NCBI GenBank assembly: GCA_959347315.1
Contig: OY365814.1
Coordinates: forward strand, 30,945,285 to 31,009,284
DNA length: 64,000 nucleotides
Reading direction: 5' to 3'
Source: Bimastos eiseni
Lineage: Eukaryota; Annelida; Clitellata; Crassiclitellata; Lumbricidae
Shown one piece after another: positions 48,666 through 63,600 of the stretch; the stretch's first letter is position 1; every line of letters starts with the position of its first letter. The translations under genes were made by a program, and so were the position numbers. The notes under the pieces were generated by a model. The model made no database searches, was not told where the DNA came from, and was given only the letters and a program-made list of their open reading frames with translations.

Positions 48666-51600
48666 ATGGCGCAGAGTGCGGCTTCGACTGCCAACAGTTT
48701 GCCTATTTTATACTCAGAACTAAATCGTTTCGGTGAAAGTGGAGAGTTTGAACGCGCGCTTAAGACAGCGAATAAGAGTAAGCCCAGACCGAAATTATTT
48801 TACACCAATCCGACACTCTTACGAACAGACTAACACATCGCCCCACACTCGTGACACATATGCTACGTTACAACAACTTGTTAAGGTTTCGTCAGGGTTT
48901 GAGCTGTCAAATCTGGCACGGTGCATTAGAAGTGGTATGGGTACGATCAGATGTCAAGCGGCATGTAACAAATACATAAATCCCATCCCACGAACTCAAC
49001 CAAGGCCTCTCCTCTTACTGTTGAAATTTTGGCACATTTTCTCAGTCGAGAATCACAATACAAATGCGATATTTATATAGCGCGAGTAAAATTCACAGAA
49101 TGTGTGCCAGAGTTAAAGATAATCCCAAGAATGAGCTGACAGAGTTTTTAGGAAAAACCGATTATTATTTGTTTTTATGGAAATATGAAACTATAAAATT
49201 GTGGTAAACCATGCCTGAAGATTTGAAAATTTATTCAACAATTTAAAAAATAGAATAACGATCGAAACACCAGACAGTGGGTGATTTAGAGTAAGTCAAC
49301 ATACTGTGAGTGAATTTCGATGCTCACTGTAAAAAGCATATTTTACTGAAGCTCTTTGTGATTTCTTGGCGTTTAGTTCTGCACGAGGATCCTGAGGAGG
49401 AGAAGGCATTTCACTGTAAGATCGTCTGCTTCATCCAATTGAATCGCTTTGATGAAGCTTTGTCGGCTCTGAAGAAAAACCCGAAAGTTGCCAGGTAGTG
49501 AAAATGCAGAATTTAGGAAACTCTTAGCTGACAATACCATTTTGACTACTAAAAACCTACAATTGACCTGGTTTATGGATCCAGAATTTAACGACAGCTT
49601 TTGACAACAGAGGCCGTCGACAGAAATTTGCTTAGCATATTACAGCACTTGCAGCTATCACCTGGCTTGCTTTCTCAATAAGCATTTTATTCTTGAGGCA
49701 ATTTACCCATGTTTTTTAAATTGTTCCTTTTGCGACAATTATTCCCTGTTGCTTAGGGTCACGAAACTAAATGCTGTGCTCCTGTGAAACTTTTCTTGGT
49801 TTTTTATAATATTTGCCAAATGGTATAATCGTTTCTTAAATTACCAACGTTTATGCACTGCAGGAAACTGTGCCTTGGGTTCTTATCGTTTAGTTTGTTG
49901 TTAAATGAGCATCATAAATTAAATTTCAGCTTCTTTCATCTGAGGAAAGCTTGAAGATGGTATACTTTTCATTACGATATTTTATGTTCACTTGTGTGTA
50001 CTAAATCATTTTGACAGCTGTCGGTGGGTATCGGTTGGTTGGTTCTCTCTGCTTGTGCGTGGGCCGACCATTGGCAATTGGCGACTCTTTCAGCTTACTG
50101 TGCACTGTTTTGCTAACTGTTGTGACATTATTCATTATTAATGATATTTAGCATCAGATATGCTAGCGCAGAGATCGACTCTGAGTAGATATATTGAAGG
50201 GGTGCTATGTAAATGTTCTTTTACATTACGTAAATACTGGATTTATTTTTCTTTTCCAGCCTTCTGACATTCGAAAAGGCTTATTGCGAATATCGCCTTA
50301 ATCGCGTCGACGATGCACTCAAGACGATTCGAGCGGTTGAGCAACCGGATGCTCGGCTACAAGAGCTTTTAGGACAAGTGGTAACTCACATTACATTATA
50401 TTACGTGAAGTTGAGTGCCATGTTCTAGTGGTTAGCGTGCTACACTGTCAGCTGAGAGGTCAAGGGTTCAATTCCCATCATGGCAGGAATTTATTTGAGA
50501 GAATGTTGCTCCACCGATGACCCCTAACCAAATCAGCAGGAATGGGACAGTCCTTCTGTACAGGTTGATCTATTCATTCATTGAGGGGCCATAGAGTAAC
50601 GGATGACACACTGGCATGAGGTAAGCAAGATAGGCTCACGCTGCCCCATCCATAAAGGCTGACTAGTCCTTCCATTCACTAGGGGGTGGAGATGGTTGAA
50701 TTTGATGTAAGACATGGCTGCTGTACAGTTGAGTTCAACTTTTTAATTTATACTGCTATATGTTTAATATAATAATTTTTTTCATGCTTTGCTCGTAATC
50801 ATACTGTGGTGTGTCAGTTTGAAATCAATAAACCAAAATTACTATTATATTTATATAATAATAATCATTTGATTATATTTTTATAATAGGGGACCAGCCT
50901 GTGCATATGAAGAGTTTTTGAATTGGAGATTTGTAATTGCAAGGAATAGAATGCCAGGGATCCTTAATGGTGAGTGATAGGATTGTCAACCCACCCTTGT
51001 ATGCCGAGGTTAAGCAAATGAGGTTGTGAATATTTCATACCCATTCTTGCCCCATAGCCAGTGGCTCTTTTGTTTTATTACGTTAATCCATGTTAGATTA
51101 TGAGGTCTCATATCGTAATCAGGCTTTTTGTTGAGTGCACTTCGAGCGTACGTAATCTGTGGTTAGTTGTTGCAGTTGAAAATTTTTTAAGAAGTGTTGG
51201 TTGTTTTTAAGGTTTTTTCTAATTTCAACTTTAATTTTTTTGAATGAATTCTAGTTCCTTTATCTTTCAGTTGTACAGACTTGAGAACTACAAAGAGTGC
51301 TTTGACATCTACAAGGACTTACTTCGAAATACCCAGGTTTGTTCTTCGTCCGTGACCTTCATACTCGACTGAGCTGGTCGAGATTTAACTCTTCTCACTC
51401 ACTATAAGCTGCGAGTTGCGATTGCAATTTCGCTATTACAGGTGTCTGTCTTAGGAGTCTCAAACTTGCATGCAACTCTTGCCGAGCAGTCATTGTTACT
51501 ATTATTATTAGTAGCAGTAGAAGTATTACTGTATTGTTATTATCAGTATTGTTATTATTATTGTTTTTATTATTATTATTATTACTATTGTTTTTATTTT

Positions 51601-54600
51601 TATTATTATGTTTATTAATTATTATTTTTATGTTTAATTATTATTATGTTTTTAATTATTATCATTATTTAATTATTATTATTATTTAATTATTATTATG
51701 TTTTTTAATTATTATTATTTTTATAATTGTTATTATTATTAATAGTATAATTATTATTATTTTATTATTATTAACACTTAAAAGTCTTTGGTTTGGTATC
51801 CTACATGAGTTTAATCTGTTTGTTGTTTCTAGGATGAGAATGACGATGAGAGACAGACTAATCTATCGGCCGTAATGGCTGCACTACAGCTGTGGGGAGA
51901 GGAGGATGTGGTAGGCATCAGATTCTCTCGTCTTTAGAGCGCTTTAAATAGCTTTTAATTGACTGCCACAGTGCTCCTGGTAAAACCTAAGGAAATATTT
52001 GCGTTATATAAATTGAACCGCCTGCAGACGCACTAACGGGACATCAGATATGAACAATCAATGAATGTGAATGCACAATCACAATTACTACTTTGAGGAT
52101 GTCTAATTGCTGTGTAATTGCTTGATATCTTTATTTTGAGAGTGTACATTGTTTGAACGTTCATATTATGATGTGCCTGCCTGCAGTGCGTTTGCAAGCG
52201 GTTCAATAAAGTACATACATACTTACTTACTTTACAAACTAGTCAAAAGTGATTACAAAACTGATGTGGTTGTTAAATCTAAATTGGAGGCATTGGATTG
52301 ATACGCTCAAGGAATTTGGTCAGAATTGATACACAGAGTCCCCTCAGCTGGCTGGATCGCGCAGTCATCGGATTAGAGGTGGTTGGATAGTTCTGTATAT
52401 TTTGACCTTAGATGACTTGTTTGCACGTGAATGCCAGCAAAGTTTCATGGACTAAAATAGTTCAATATGAAATTCCTGGGTTGTTGTTTTTCAATGCACT
52501 AATCTAAGTTGAAATTCCTGGGTTGTTGTTTTTCAATGCACTAATCTAAGTTGAAATTCCTGGGTTGTTGTTTTTCAATGCACTAATCTAAGTTGAAATT
52601 TGTGGGTTTTTGTTTTTCAATGCACTAATCGTAAATTGAAATTCCAGGGTTGTTGTTTTTCAATTCACTAATCGTAAGTTGAAATTCCTGTAGTGTTATC
52701 TGTTCTCATTATTTATGAAATTCTTACATTGCTGTCAGTGTAATAATTTATTCATTCGTGAATTTATATAACGCCCCTAAAGGAAACTGCTCAGAGGTAC
52801 TCCTGACGCCAATGCGCCAAAAACGAACAGTTTTAGTAAAATTCAGTGATCACAAACCATCCAATTTAATCTTTCTTCTTTGAAATTGAAATAATTTAAA
52901 ATTCTCTTAGGCTGAAAATGAACTGTAAACAACTCTTTGTATAGTTCACGGTATCATCTGAACCTTTCAAAAGGCCAATCGATATTTGAAGGAATAGCAT
53001 TGTTTTTCTGTACGTTGCTATACGAGTGTTTCTCTTACATTACAGAAGAGCCTTGACTTGAAAGAGGATACACATGAGCTCTGCTACAACGTGGCTGCCT
53101 TCCTCATCGGTAAAGGTCTCTACGAACAGGCGCTTGAGAAGCTGAAGAAAGCCGAAGGTAATACGGGTCAATTAGCACAGGTTTCTGCTGTTGACTTTCC
53201 TGTTGTTTATCAAATGCATTATGTGCCTTCTCGGTTGTGAGCCCTTCAATATGGAATGACCGACTACTTGAGCTCTGCTCATTGCTTGAAGCCCAACCGT
53301 CAGGTTTTACAAGTCCCTCAAGTCTTTTTCTTTAGTCATGGCTGGGCGGAGACCGCTCCTGAGTAGATTCTTGAAGAGGTGCTATATAAATGCTTGGAGT
53401 GGATGACCAGTATTGAAGTATTAATTGTCTAATTGTAATGTGATGTCTAATACACTTAAAATGACTTGTTGGCTGCAGCAACTCCCAGTGTGAATCAGTT
53501 AAATCACTGTTGAATCGAAGGCTATGCACTTGTGAAACTGTAAAAGGAGGTCGAGCCACAGCTATTGAGAAGGGTTATTACAGAAATCATTGGTTGGAAT
53601 CCATGTGATGTTTGGAATATTTTTGTTTCAGCTCTGTGCCGTAAAATGTTTGAGGATGACCCTGATGCCACTGCGGAAGACGTGGAGTCGGAACTTGCTG
53701 TCATATTGTAAGTTTTAAAGCGACACACAACCGCATGCATGCACACACAGCCTTTCCTTGATTTAAGAGTTCGTTTCTGTTTCTCCTACATAGTGTTATC
53801 ATTATAGATGCTTTTTATTTTTATGTTACATTGCATAATATGCGTGTTACATGTTATGTTAAAAACACATATTATGTGTTTTTTAATGTAACATGTTTTG
53901 CATTTATAATTCTACAAATGTTTCTAAGTTTGTGATGTAATCATTTTTGTGTGTGTGACTATAATAGTGTTTTTTATGTATCCAATTTTGTTGCTGTAAC
54001 ATAGGTGTTTTTTGTTTCTGCAATATAACATTTATGTTGCTCGTTTTCTTACAGGGTACAGATGGGGTACGTGTTGCAAAGACTTGGACAGAACGACAAT
54101 GCGATGAAGCTGTACAACCAGGTTGTGAGACAGAGGTAGGCCACTCCTCGCATTAGGATCTTGAATTTAATTGTACGGTCATTTATGGACTTTTCAACAT
54201 CAAATTAATAATGATTTAGGAAGCAATCAAGTGCACAGAGAATTTATGTCGAGGATCCACAAACTGTTCATTATCACTGGAGTTGGGCTGAGAGCGACTC
54301 GGAGTAGGTGTATCGGAGATGTGCTATATTCTCCTTGCTGGGGTCGGGAGTGCTCCTGAGTAGTGGTTTTATATATTTTCATAAAGAATGAATAATCATT
54401 TGCATGAGTGAAAGGATCATTTGATGATTATCAGCTGTTGTTGCATTATTAACTTATTATTATTGTTATTGTTGTTGTTGTTATTGTCATTATTATTATT
54501 GTTATTATGATTTATTATTATTATTATTATTTTTAATGTTTCAGGTGTATCTTGGTTTATTTAAATAATTTCATGGTAGCTTTGCAATGGTAAATTCTTC

Positions 54601-57600
54601 ACCGGTTGTTCTGTTTCTTATTCTAGACCAAGCGATGTGGCCGTAACTGCCGTGGCTTCCAACAACATCATCTCTCTGAATAAGGTTTGAATTGGCAGTA
54701 AATCATTAATAGAAAGATTTTCAGCTTGCCTGAAGTTGCATCGTATTAGATGTTCTACTTGTAGAATGTTTTGTTGGGACATCATTGAGGGGTTTCTTCA
54801 CATGGGCTTTGGTGCATCACTTCTGAGCCGCACTGGGTTGTAATCCCTCAGTTGCTGGGCCGCATATTAATACCTAAACAGATATTTTAAAACGAGGTCC
54901 ATCCCGAAATGCTCTCACAACGCTATCATTTTGCAAATATCTGTCCAGAGGTTTGAACCTCTGGCATCTCGCTCGACCATCCAGCACAATAGTCACTAGG
55001 CCACTGCAAAAAAATTTATTACAAGCTCGTCACAAAATGGACAGATGTAATAACAACGTTTTTTTTGACTCTGTAATGTGATGATGTTCAGTTGTGTTTG
55101 TCTTGTAGGACCAGAACGTTTTTGATTCAAAGAAGAAAATAAAAGTGGCGACATCTGAAGGACTGAAGCAGAAACTAACGTCACAACAGCGCCAGGCAAT
55201 CGCTACGAACGAATGCCTCCTCTATCTTTACATGGGACAGGTAATCATTACATGGGATAGATAATCTTTACGTGAGACAGGTAATCTTTACATCGAATGG
55301 ATAATCTTTACATGGGACAGGTAATCTTCACATTGGTTAGATATAATCTTTACGTGAGACAGGTGTTATTTACATTGAATGGGTAATCTTTACGTTGAAT
55401 GGGTAATCTTTACATTGAATGGGTAATCTTTACATGTTCTTTTGGGACTCCCATTGTAGCCAATATCAAGTGCATTTTGTGAGATGTATTTCATTTCGAT
55501 TGGTTACAATAAAACACTTTTAACTTTGGAACATATGATCTTTAGTCTTTACATGCTACATGTAAAGTTGTAAATTATGAATGTCATATTATTCGAGCTC
55601 AATATAAAACACCTGTGTTGTAAATTTTTATTACAAATATGTGAGAAGCCACTTCTTGACCTGACCACATAGACACTGCACTACGAGTAGTTTCCAGCGC
55701 CTTCTGTGTAGCGCCGTTTTCCAGCTAAAGCATTTGATTTTGTTTTGATGAAGGCCGATCAGTGTCACCACGCGGCTCAGTCCCTGAGGAAGTCTTATGT
55801 AGACAGCGATAAGCCGTGCTTGATCGAAGCGGCTCAGTTCCTACGAGAGAGGAATTTCGAGAAGGCCGTCGAATGCCTACAGGTCAGAGGATTCACAAGT
55901 TTGATTTCAATTCTTGGCTAAAAGATTTGTCCAACTGTGGTTTTTCAAAATTTGTACTTAAGTTATTGGTTATAAGATTTGTTTTACTGTCTAACGCCTC
56001 TCCCAATGTGCGCCTTGCTTGGCTGCTGTACAGTTAAATTTGATTCCTTGCCATCATCGGTTCACACTATGTTCATTATTGTAGTAGGCTTTGTTATTTG
56101 AAATTAAGCAAAGATGTTGTTATTACTATTACTGTTATTAATAATTATTATTATTATTAATTATTATTTTTTTAATCAGGGTTGTACTTATTCCTTTAGG
56201 CTTAGAGAAATGAAGTTAATATTATTATGATTTGTTTATGTTTCTTTGCTTTGGCAGGGTCAGATCGACAAGGGTCAGTGCGGTTCCCTGGGTGTGAAGC
56301 TGACCCTGGCGCAGCTCAACCTCGGCCAAGAACACATCTACAATGCCTGCAACGTTCTTCGCACCCTTGGCGATGACAGTTTTCGGCCGGGAGTCGTATG
56401 TACCCGAGTTATGCTCGTTTACCTGTATGCCAGTGAGCAGTGAGCCTTTGGGACACAGTTGGTCAGAGCGCTCGCCTTGTACACAACCTTGAGCAAGTCT
56501 TTTGCTCATAACTGCTCTGCGCTATCGAAGTTGTATCATATGGTCTGTAGTTTAGAAGGAGGCTGTATCAATGCAGTTGCATTGTATCTCTACTGATTGC
56601 ATCATATTGCACCCACTGTATCAGATTGTATGCTTATGGTATCATATTGCATATTATTGTATCATATGATATCCTGTTGTATTGTAGAGTCTCGTAGTGT
56701 TTCAAGATGCATCCAATCATTTAGGAATGAATGAATCCTATTCTTTGAATTGAATTGTATCATTATATAGGTATTAGAATTGCAGTTGTCCTCATGTCTG
56801 ACTTTACTGTTGATGTTAATGTTGACACTACTGTTGACAACACTGTTGACTTACAGTTGACTTTATTGGTGACTTACAGTTTACTGAAACTTTCTAGGTG
56901 TCGTCATTGGTCGCGTTATACGTGAGTCAGGAGGACAAAGAGTCGGCCGCCGAAGTCTTAAAACAGGCTGTCGACTGGTTTCGTGACAACAAGGCAAGTC
57001 TTACTCGACATTGACTCTCAATTATTGTCTTGACAGGAGTCACCAATGTTGTGTTCCTTTCCAGTGTTTTGACCGTGAATGACCTTTCTTTTGACTGGCA
57101 CTCTCTATGGTGGTAGTATTTTCAGTTTAACGACATTGTGTGATGACAAAGTTCATCAGCATTACCCTCCTCCTTTATCCAAGCTTGGGACTGGCACTAC
57201 CAGAGCGCAAGCAGTATGCTCCTTACACGAAGAGACGGAGAAAGGATGGTAATACGTAGAGACGACAGAAGGTCTTTCCATATTCGGGGCGCATTGATTA
57301 TACTTCTCGTCTGTTAGTGCCAGACCAAATTCTTGAGAAAGTGGGCGACGCTGATCGTCGTCGTTAAGGCTGAATAAGGCAACGGTTTATACCCAGCGTG
57401 TTGCTCGTTGTCGGTTAATGCCTGATTATTTCTTAATATTATTTATTTAAAATATTATACATTGTCCTTCAGGCTACTATTTTCTAAATCGTTTGTGCTG
57501 CTTTCACACTTTTGCGTGCGCCTATAATGGGACAGATCATTCAGTGGCACTCCCAGGGCCACGAGAGAAGATTTAGGTTCTGAGAAAAGCAAAGGAGGAG

Positions 57601-60600
57601 AGCTGCTAGCCAGAATTTGTTTCTTTGATTATGCATTTGTATTTAATTAAATCTTGTTTAAGTTAGTCCATTGCATTTTTGTGCTTTTTTATTTTTATAA
57701 ATCAAAATCATTATGTTGTCATTAATGCATATATTATTAAACCATCTAATTACTAATTACTTTGCACTTGTTGCCATCAACTTCTGTCTATGTATGAGGT
57801 TGTGAGAGTTAACGGGACATTTCTCCTTTCTGAATTACCCGTTCTTCAGCATTCGTCTAGTTTTGCGATTTTGCTGGTACAATATGGTTCTTTATTTTAG
57901 TTTGTTAATTAATATCCTTGACATGTTTGTACCTATGTGATTGTTGTTTGAAAAAAATGGATTTGATTTGATTAGTAAAGATGCACGAATTTAGTTTTTT
58001 TTAAATATTTCTTTAGCCTAATTCACCTGACCTAGTGACATTGATAAGAGCGAGCGCCAACTTCCATCTGCACCTTGGCACTCCCCAGGTGGCAGCACAG
58101 ATGCTCGAAGAACTGAGAAAGTAAGTAGGATGTCAGGCTCTTTGCAGTTTTCAACCAGCCTAAGACCAATTAGAATCATATCTTATCTGTCCTTCTCTAC
58201 AGAATGTACAAATGTTTATTTTACATTGGAGTTTGCTCGAGAAACCAACCATTTATTATGAAGTGAGCGAGATTGTATCGTTGAATTAGACGACTTCATT
58301 TCAAATTTATTTTATTGCTCAACTAATGTCAAGGGGTTTTGTTGACTCATCCGTTGGCCACGACAGACTATGTTGACATCAATGTCAACAGACTTCTTAA
58401 TGATCGTCAGGACAATCACGAGCTCCGAAGTGGAGTTTAAGACCACCAACACTACTTAATCCGTATAGATTTAGCAATAATTCTGATTAACATATTTTCT
58501 ATCTTTCAAGGTTCGATATCTCCAAAAAAAGCGTAAATAGGCTCTTTAGTTGTGACAAAGGACCACGATGAGTATGTTAATTGCCTGGAAGAGTATCGAA
58601 TTCTCCGTGAGATTACTCTGGAAATACCAATGATGTACAAGCGTGTATCTGCGTGACCATCATGCATGCGTTCGTACATGAAGAATTGAAGTAGTTCCTT
58701 GCACACCTTTTTAAGATTTTCAGTGGCCACGTAAGTATAAGGAGAACCAAAATATGATAATATAACATGTGTTTGCATAGAAGGTCATTAAAGTGCAAAT
58801 ATTGTTAAATTTGCATGAGATACCACATGACATGTACTATAGATGATGTTAATCTGTTATTATTTATGTGTAAAACAATGAACATTAGTTTAAAGTTCAG
58901 ACAGTTATGAATTATGTCGTTTGGACGCTATGAATTTATTATCACTGTACTGTATATGTTTCAAATTGTCCTCAACGACCATTGATGTCATACGGCGACG
59001 TTAAACTGTGGAATAATAAAAATATGACAATAAGACGTTATCATTGTCTGCACCAAAATGACTGTTAACAATCTTCCATCTCTTTCCAAGCCTGGATAAA
59101 GGAGGAGGGCGACTCAAATGAAAAACGTTATCACACAATGTCATCTAACTGAGACTGCTACTCAACGACAATGTAATCAAAGATATTCATACGAATAGCC
59201 TTTGTTGTCGTAGAAGGTCCTTAAAGTGGAAATCCAGGCAACAAATGTCATCATTTACCACAAGAAATGTAGGTCAATGTAAGGTCAATGCTGCATATTA
59301 TAGTAGGTAAACTACTGGAGCTATATAAAAGTCGACTCCTTAACTGCTGATGCGAACGGCCTTTGTTGCCATCGGGGTCTTGCCCCGATATATCTGGCTG
59401 ACGTAATACGTTGGCCTCATTCAGCTTTCTCCCTCTGCCCACTTCATTCGTCCAATAGGTTCGACCTCTTGGTTCCTCATACTAGAGCAGCTATGGCTGA
59501 GTCTCGATCCCTTGCTTCAATTGGTTCCTGTCTGTGGAACATGCTTTCTCTTTTTTTTCACTCTACAATTATATCTGCCAGTCTCTCATCCTCTTTTGCT
59601 TTTCTCAGAACGTGCCTCTTCTCTAGGGGCCTTGCACACTGGCAGCGCTTCTGAATGGTTCACCATAACAAATTATTTAGAATGACTTCTTGCTCTGTGT
59701 TGTAGGAAAGACCCGAGCGACTTGAAGACCCTGGCGCAGTTGATTTCAGCCTATTCCAAGTTCGATCCACAGAAGGCGAATGCGTATCCTTTGCTTTATT
59801 CCAATCATGGAAAGAACAATTCTAGGTGCCTTTCTTGGCCCTGTAATGAATGCTTACTCATCATGTATCAACGATAACGGAAATCAGTAGCAATGGTTAT
59901 TGTAAATTTATATAGCTTCTCGGCACATCCCGCCCACAGTCTTTTGTTATGCGCCCTTTGGTTCAGTCTCGATTAAGCACTGTCGTGGGCAATGTTCCCT
60001 GTATTTTTTTTGGTGACAGCGTGTACAAGAAAGTTTGTGTGTACAACATTTTATACACTTCTGTGCACAGTTCAAGCTGAATGCGATGATAACTAAATGA
60101 AGACCGTACCATCAAAAAGTCAAACGGTGAAAAGTTCTGGTAACCTAAGAAAAGTCCCTTGTCTAAAAATATTTAAGGGGACGTAGAACCATATGTGGAG
60201 TAAGGTAGGCTACAGCCGGCTAGGAGACTCAATTTACATTGTTTTGTATAGAAAAATGTGTGCGCGCCCTAAATTCATGTATATGTGTGCATATTCGCAC
60301 AGCTCAGAGGGAACACTGATCTTGGCATCCTTGCGCATTCTGTATTGATGTATGTCATCTTTGTTATGAATTTGTCGTAAAATGAACCTATATCAACATT
60401 CAGTGTTGCTGCCCCAGAGAATGAAATCAACTATCAATTTCTGTGTGTGTGGCCAGTACTCGTACTTGTAATAGCTTAATTGGCAAGGAGTCACGTGGGG
60501 AAGAAACCTCAGAGCAAATTTCTGCCCTATTGGGATTTGAACCCCGACCTCTCGGTTGACTGTCTAGCATGCTAACCACTGCACCAGTTTAAGACTCTCT

Positions 60601-63600
60601 TTGACTTTCCTTGACCTGAGCTTAGTGTGAGTAAGCATCTGCCGTCTGTGGAGAAGTTGGCAAAGGATGTTGACGTCGATAGTCTAGAGTCGTCGGTGAA
60701 CCTGCTTGGTGCAAAGTACGTCAAGAAGATGACACGCGTTGAGCATCAGTCGCCCAAGGCGCCATCTGGTGGTAGCCGGTGAGTGAAAATCAGTTTCATT
60801 TTAGTCACTTTTAACTGTAATACGGAACAGCTGTGTTTGTAAATAATGACTGATGAATGCTATTTCGTTTACTTATCTTGTTTGAATTTTTTAGTTAACT
60901 AGTTAAGTCTCTTTTCTTAACAAATTTACAGCAACTGAGTGAATTATTATACCGACATCAATCACTTACGTAATGGGTGACCCTGTTAGCGGGACCACGG
61001 TCCCTTTAGGGTTTGTCTTCATCCCTATTGATCGCTGGCATTTGTTTGTTTGTATATATAATTGCTGTACATAATGTGCTTACTTTTCTGATGAATTGTC
61101 AGTGAACAATAAAAAATATTTGGTTATGGTTATGGTTAAGAGATGCTGTCTCATAACAAATAAGATTAGTGTCACCCTCCTCCTTTATCCAGTCTCAGGA
61201 CTGGCATTTACTTTAGTCACCGTTTAATGATGCTGTCTCATAATGAATATGCTTGGTGTTACCCTCCTCCTTTATCCAGTCTCAGGACTGGCATTTACTT
61301 TAGTCACCGTTTAATGATGCTGTCTCATAATGAATATGCTTGGTGTTACCCTCCTCCTTTATCCAGTCTCAGGACTGGCATTTACTTTAGTCACCGTTTA
61401 ATGATGCTGTCTCATAATGAATATGCTTGGTGTTACCCTCCTCCTTTATCCAGTCTCAGGACTGGCATTTACTTTAGTCACCGTTTAATGATGCTGTCTC
61501 ATAATGAATATGCTTGGTGTTACCCTCCTCCTTTATCCAGTCTCAGGACTGGCATTTACTTTAGTCACCGTTTAATGATGCTGTCTCATAATGAATATGC
61601 TTGGTGTTACCCTCCTCCTTTATCCAGTCTCAGGACTGGCATTTACTTTAGTCACCGTTTAATGATGCTGTCTCATAATGAATATGCTTGGTGTTACCCT
61701 CCTCCTTTATCCAGTCTCAGGACTGGCATTTACTTTAGTCACCGTTTAATGATGCTGTCTCATAATGAATATGCTTGGTGTTACCCTCCTCCTTTATCCA
61801 GTCTCAGGACTGGCATTTACTTTAGTCACCGTTTAATGATGCTGTCTCATAATGAATATGCTTGGTGTTACCCTCCTCCTTTATCCAGTCTCAGGACTGG
61901 CATTTACTTTAGTCACCGTTTAATGATGCTGTCTCATAATGAATATGCTTGGTGTTACCCTCCTCCTTTATCCAGTCTCAGGACTGGCATTTACTTTAGT
62001 CACCGTTTAATGATGCTGTCTCATAATGAATATGCTTGGTGTTACCCTCCTCCTTTATCCAGTCTCAGGACTGGCATTTACTTTAGTCACCGTTTAATGA
62101 TGCTGTCTCATAATGAATATGCTTGGTGTTACCCTCCTCCTTTATCCAGTCTCAGGACTGGCATTTACTTTAGTCACCGTTTAATGATGCTGTCTCATAA
62201 TGAATATGCTTGGTGTTACCCTCCTCCTTTATCCAGTCTCAGGACTGGCATTTACTTTAGTCACCGTTTAATGATGCTGTCTCATAATGAATATGCTTGG
62301 TGTTACCCTCCTCCTTTATCCAGTCTCAGGACTGGCATTTACTTTAGTCACCGTTTAATGATGCTGTCTCATAATGAATATGCTTGGTGTTACCCTCCTC
62401 CTTTATCCAGTCTCAGGACTGGCATTTACTTTAGTCACCGTTTAATGATGCTGTCTCATAATGATTATGCTTGGTGTTACCCTCCTCCTTTATCCAGTCT
62501 CAGGACTGGCATTTACTTTAGTCACCGTTTAATGATGCTGTCTCATAATGAATATGCTTGGTGTTACCCTCCTCCTTTATCCAGTCTCAGGACTGGCATT
62601 TACTTTAGTCACCGTTTAATGATGCTGTCTCATAATGAATATGCTTGGTGTTACCCTCCTCCTTTATCCAGTCTCAGGACTGGCATTTACTTTAGTCACC
62701 GTTTAATGATGCTGTCTCATAATGAATATGCTTGGTGTTACCCTCCTCCTTTATCCAGACTTGGGACTGGCATTGCCAATGTATGGGCTCTCATGACTTT
62801 TCTTTTCTCATGGGGCTTTTCACAATGAGAGCGTCTCTGATTGGATTCTACTGAGAGAGATCCAGGGGAGATATGTAAATGCAATACATTACAATACACA
62901 TAAGTGCTTCTGTGGAAGAACTTGAAGCAAACGTTACATTATGTCTTTTATTTTGTCTGAATTCCAGGGCGACTTCGGGTGATGGCATTGATGTTAAAAA
63001 GCGGCATAAAAAGAAGAAGAAAGGTACTTTTGCATAACTTTATAATGTACATTGTTGTAGCAGCAGTGATGGAAATTTATTTCGATGAAGCCAAATACTC
63101 TGGTACATTGATAAACACACAATTGTAGTTTCCCGATCACCATGGCCTTCTTGTCATTTAGCTGAGGAGGTTAGACAAAGAGCCAGGACTTAAACAACTC
63201 CCATTCAACAATTGAACACTTGCTATCTGTTTTACACTGGTGTTACATAGATGAGAGTTACATAGATGTTACACAGAGGATAGGTGATAGTTGCACAAAT
63301 GTTACATAGATGGTAGATGATAATTACATAGAGGATAGTTGATAGTTGCATTGATAGTTACATAGATGATAGATGATTGTTGCATAGATGATAGCTACAT
63401 AGATGATAGTTGCACATATGTTACACAGTTGATTGTTGCATTGATGACTGTTACAAGGGTGTGGTATGGCAGTAGAATGCCCTTGCATGTTTACATAGTT
63501 TGCTTTCGAAAGCTTAGAAATTGTTTGATTCCCGTTACGTTGAAGATTTCTTTGTTTTTCAAGTCTTGCCGAAGAACTATGATCCAAATTCCACTCCTGA

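Noticed and set aside
61142..62776. Possible CRISPR-like array
   Set aside because: Units are contiguous identical 87-mers without variable spacers, inside an animal intron.
61227..62828. A 533-codon open frame on the plus strand, the longest in the window
   Set aside because: It is an 87-bp tandem repeat (29 codons per unit), and the frame stays open because 87 is a multiple of three. It lies within an SRP72 intron and has no family likeness.
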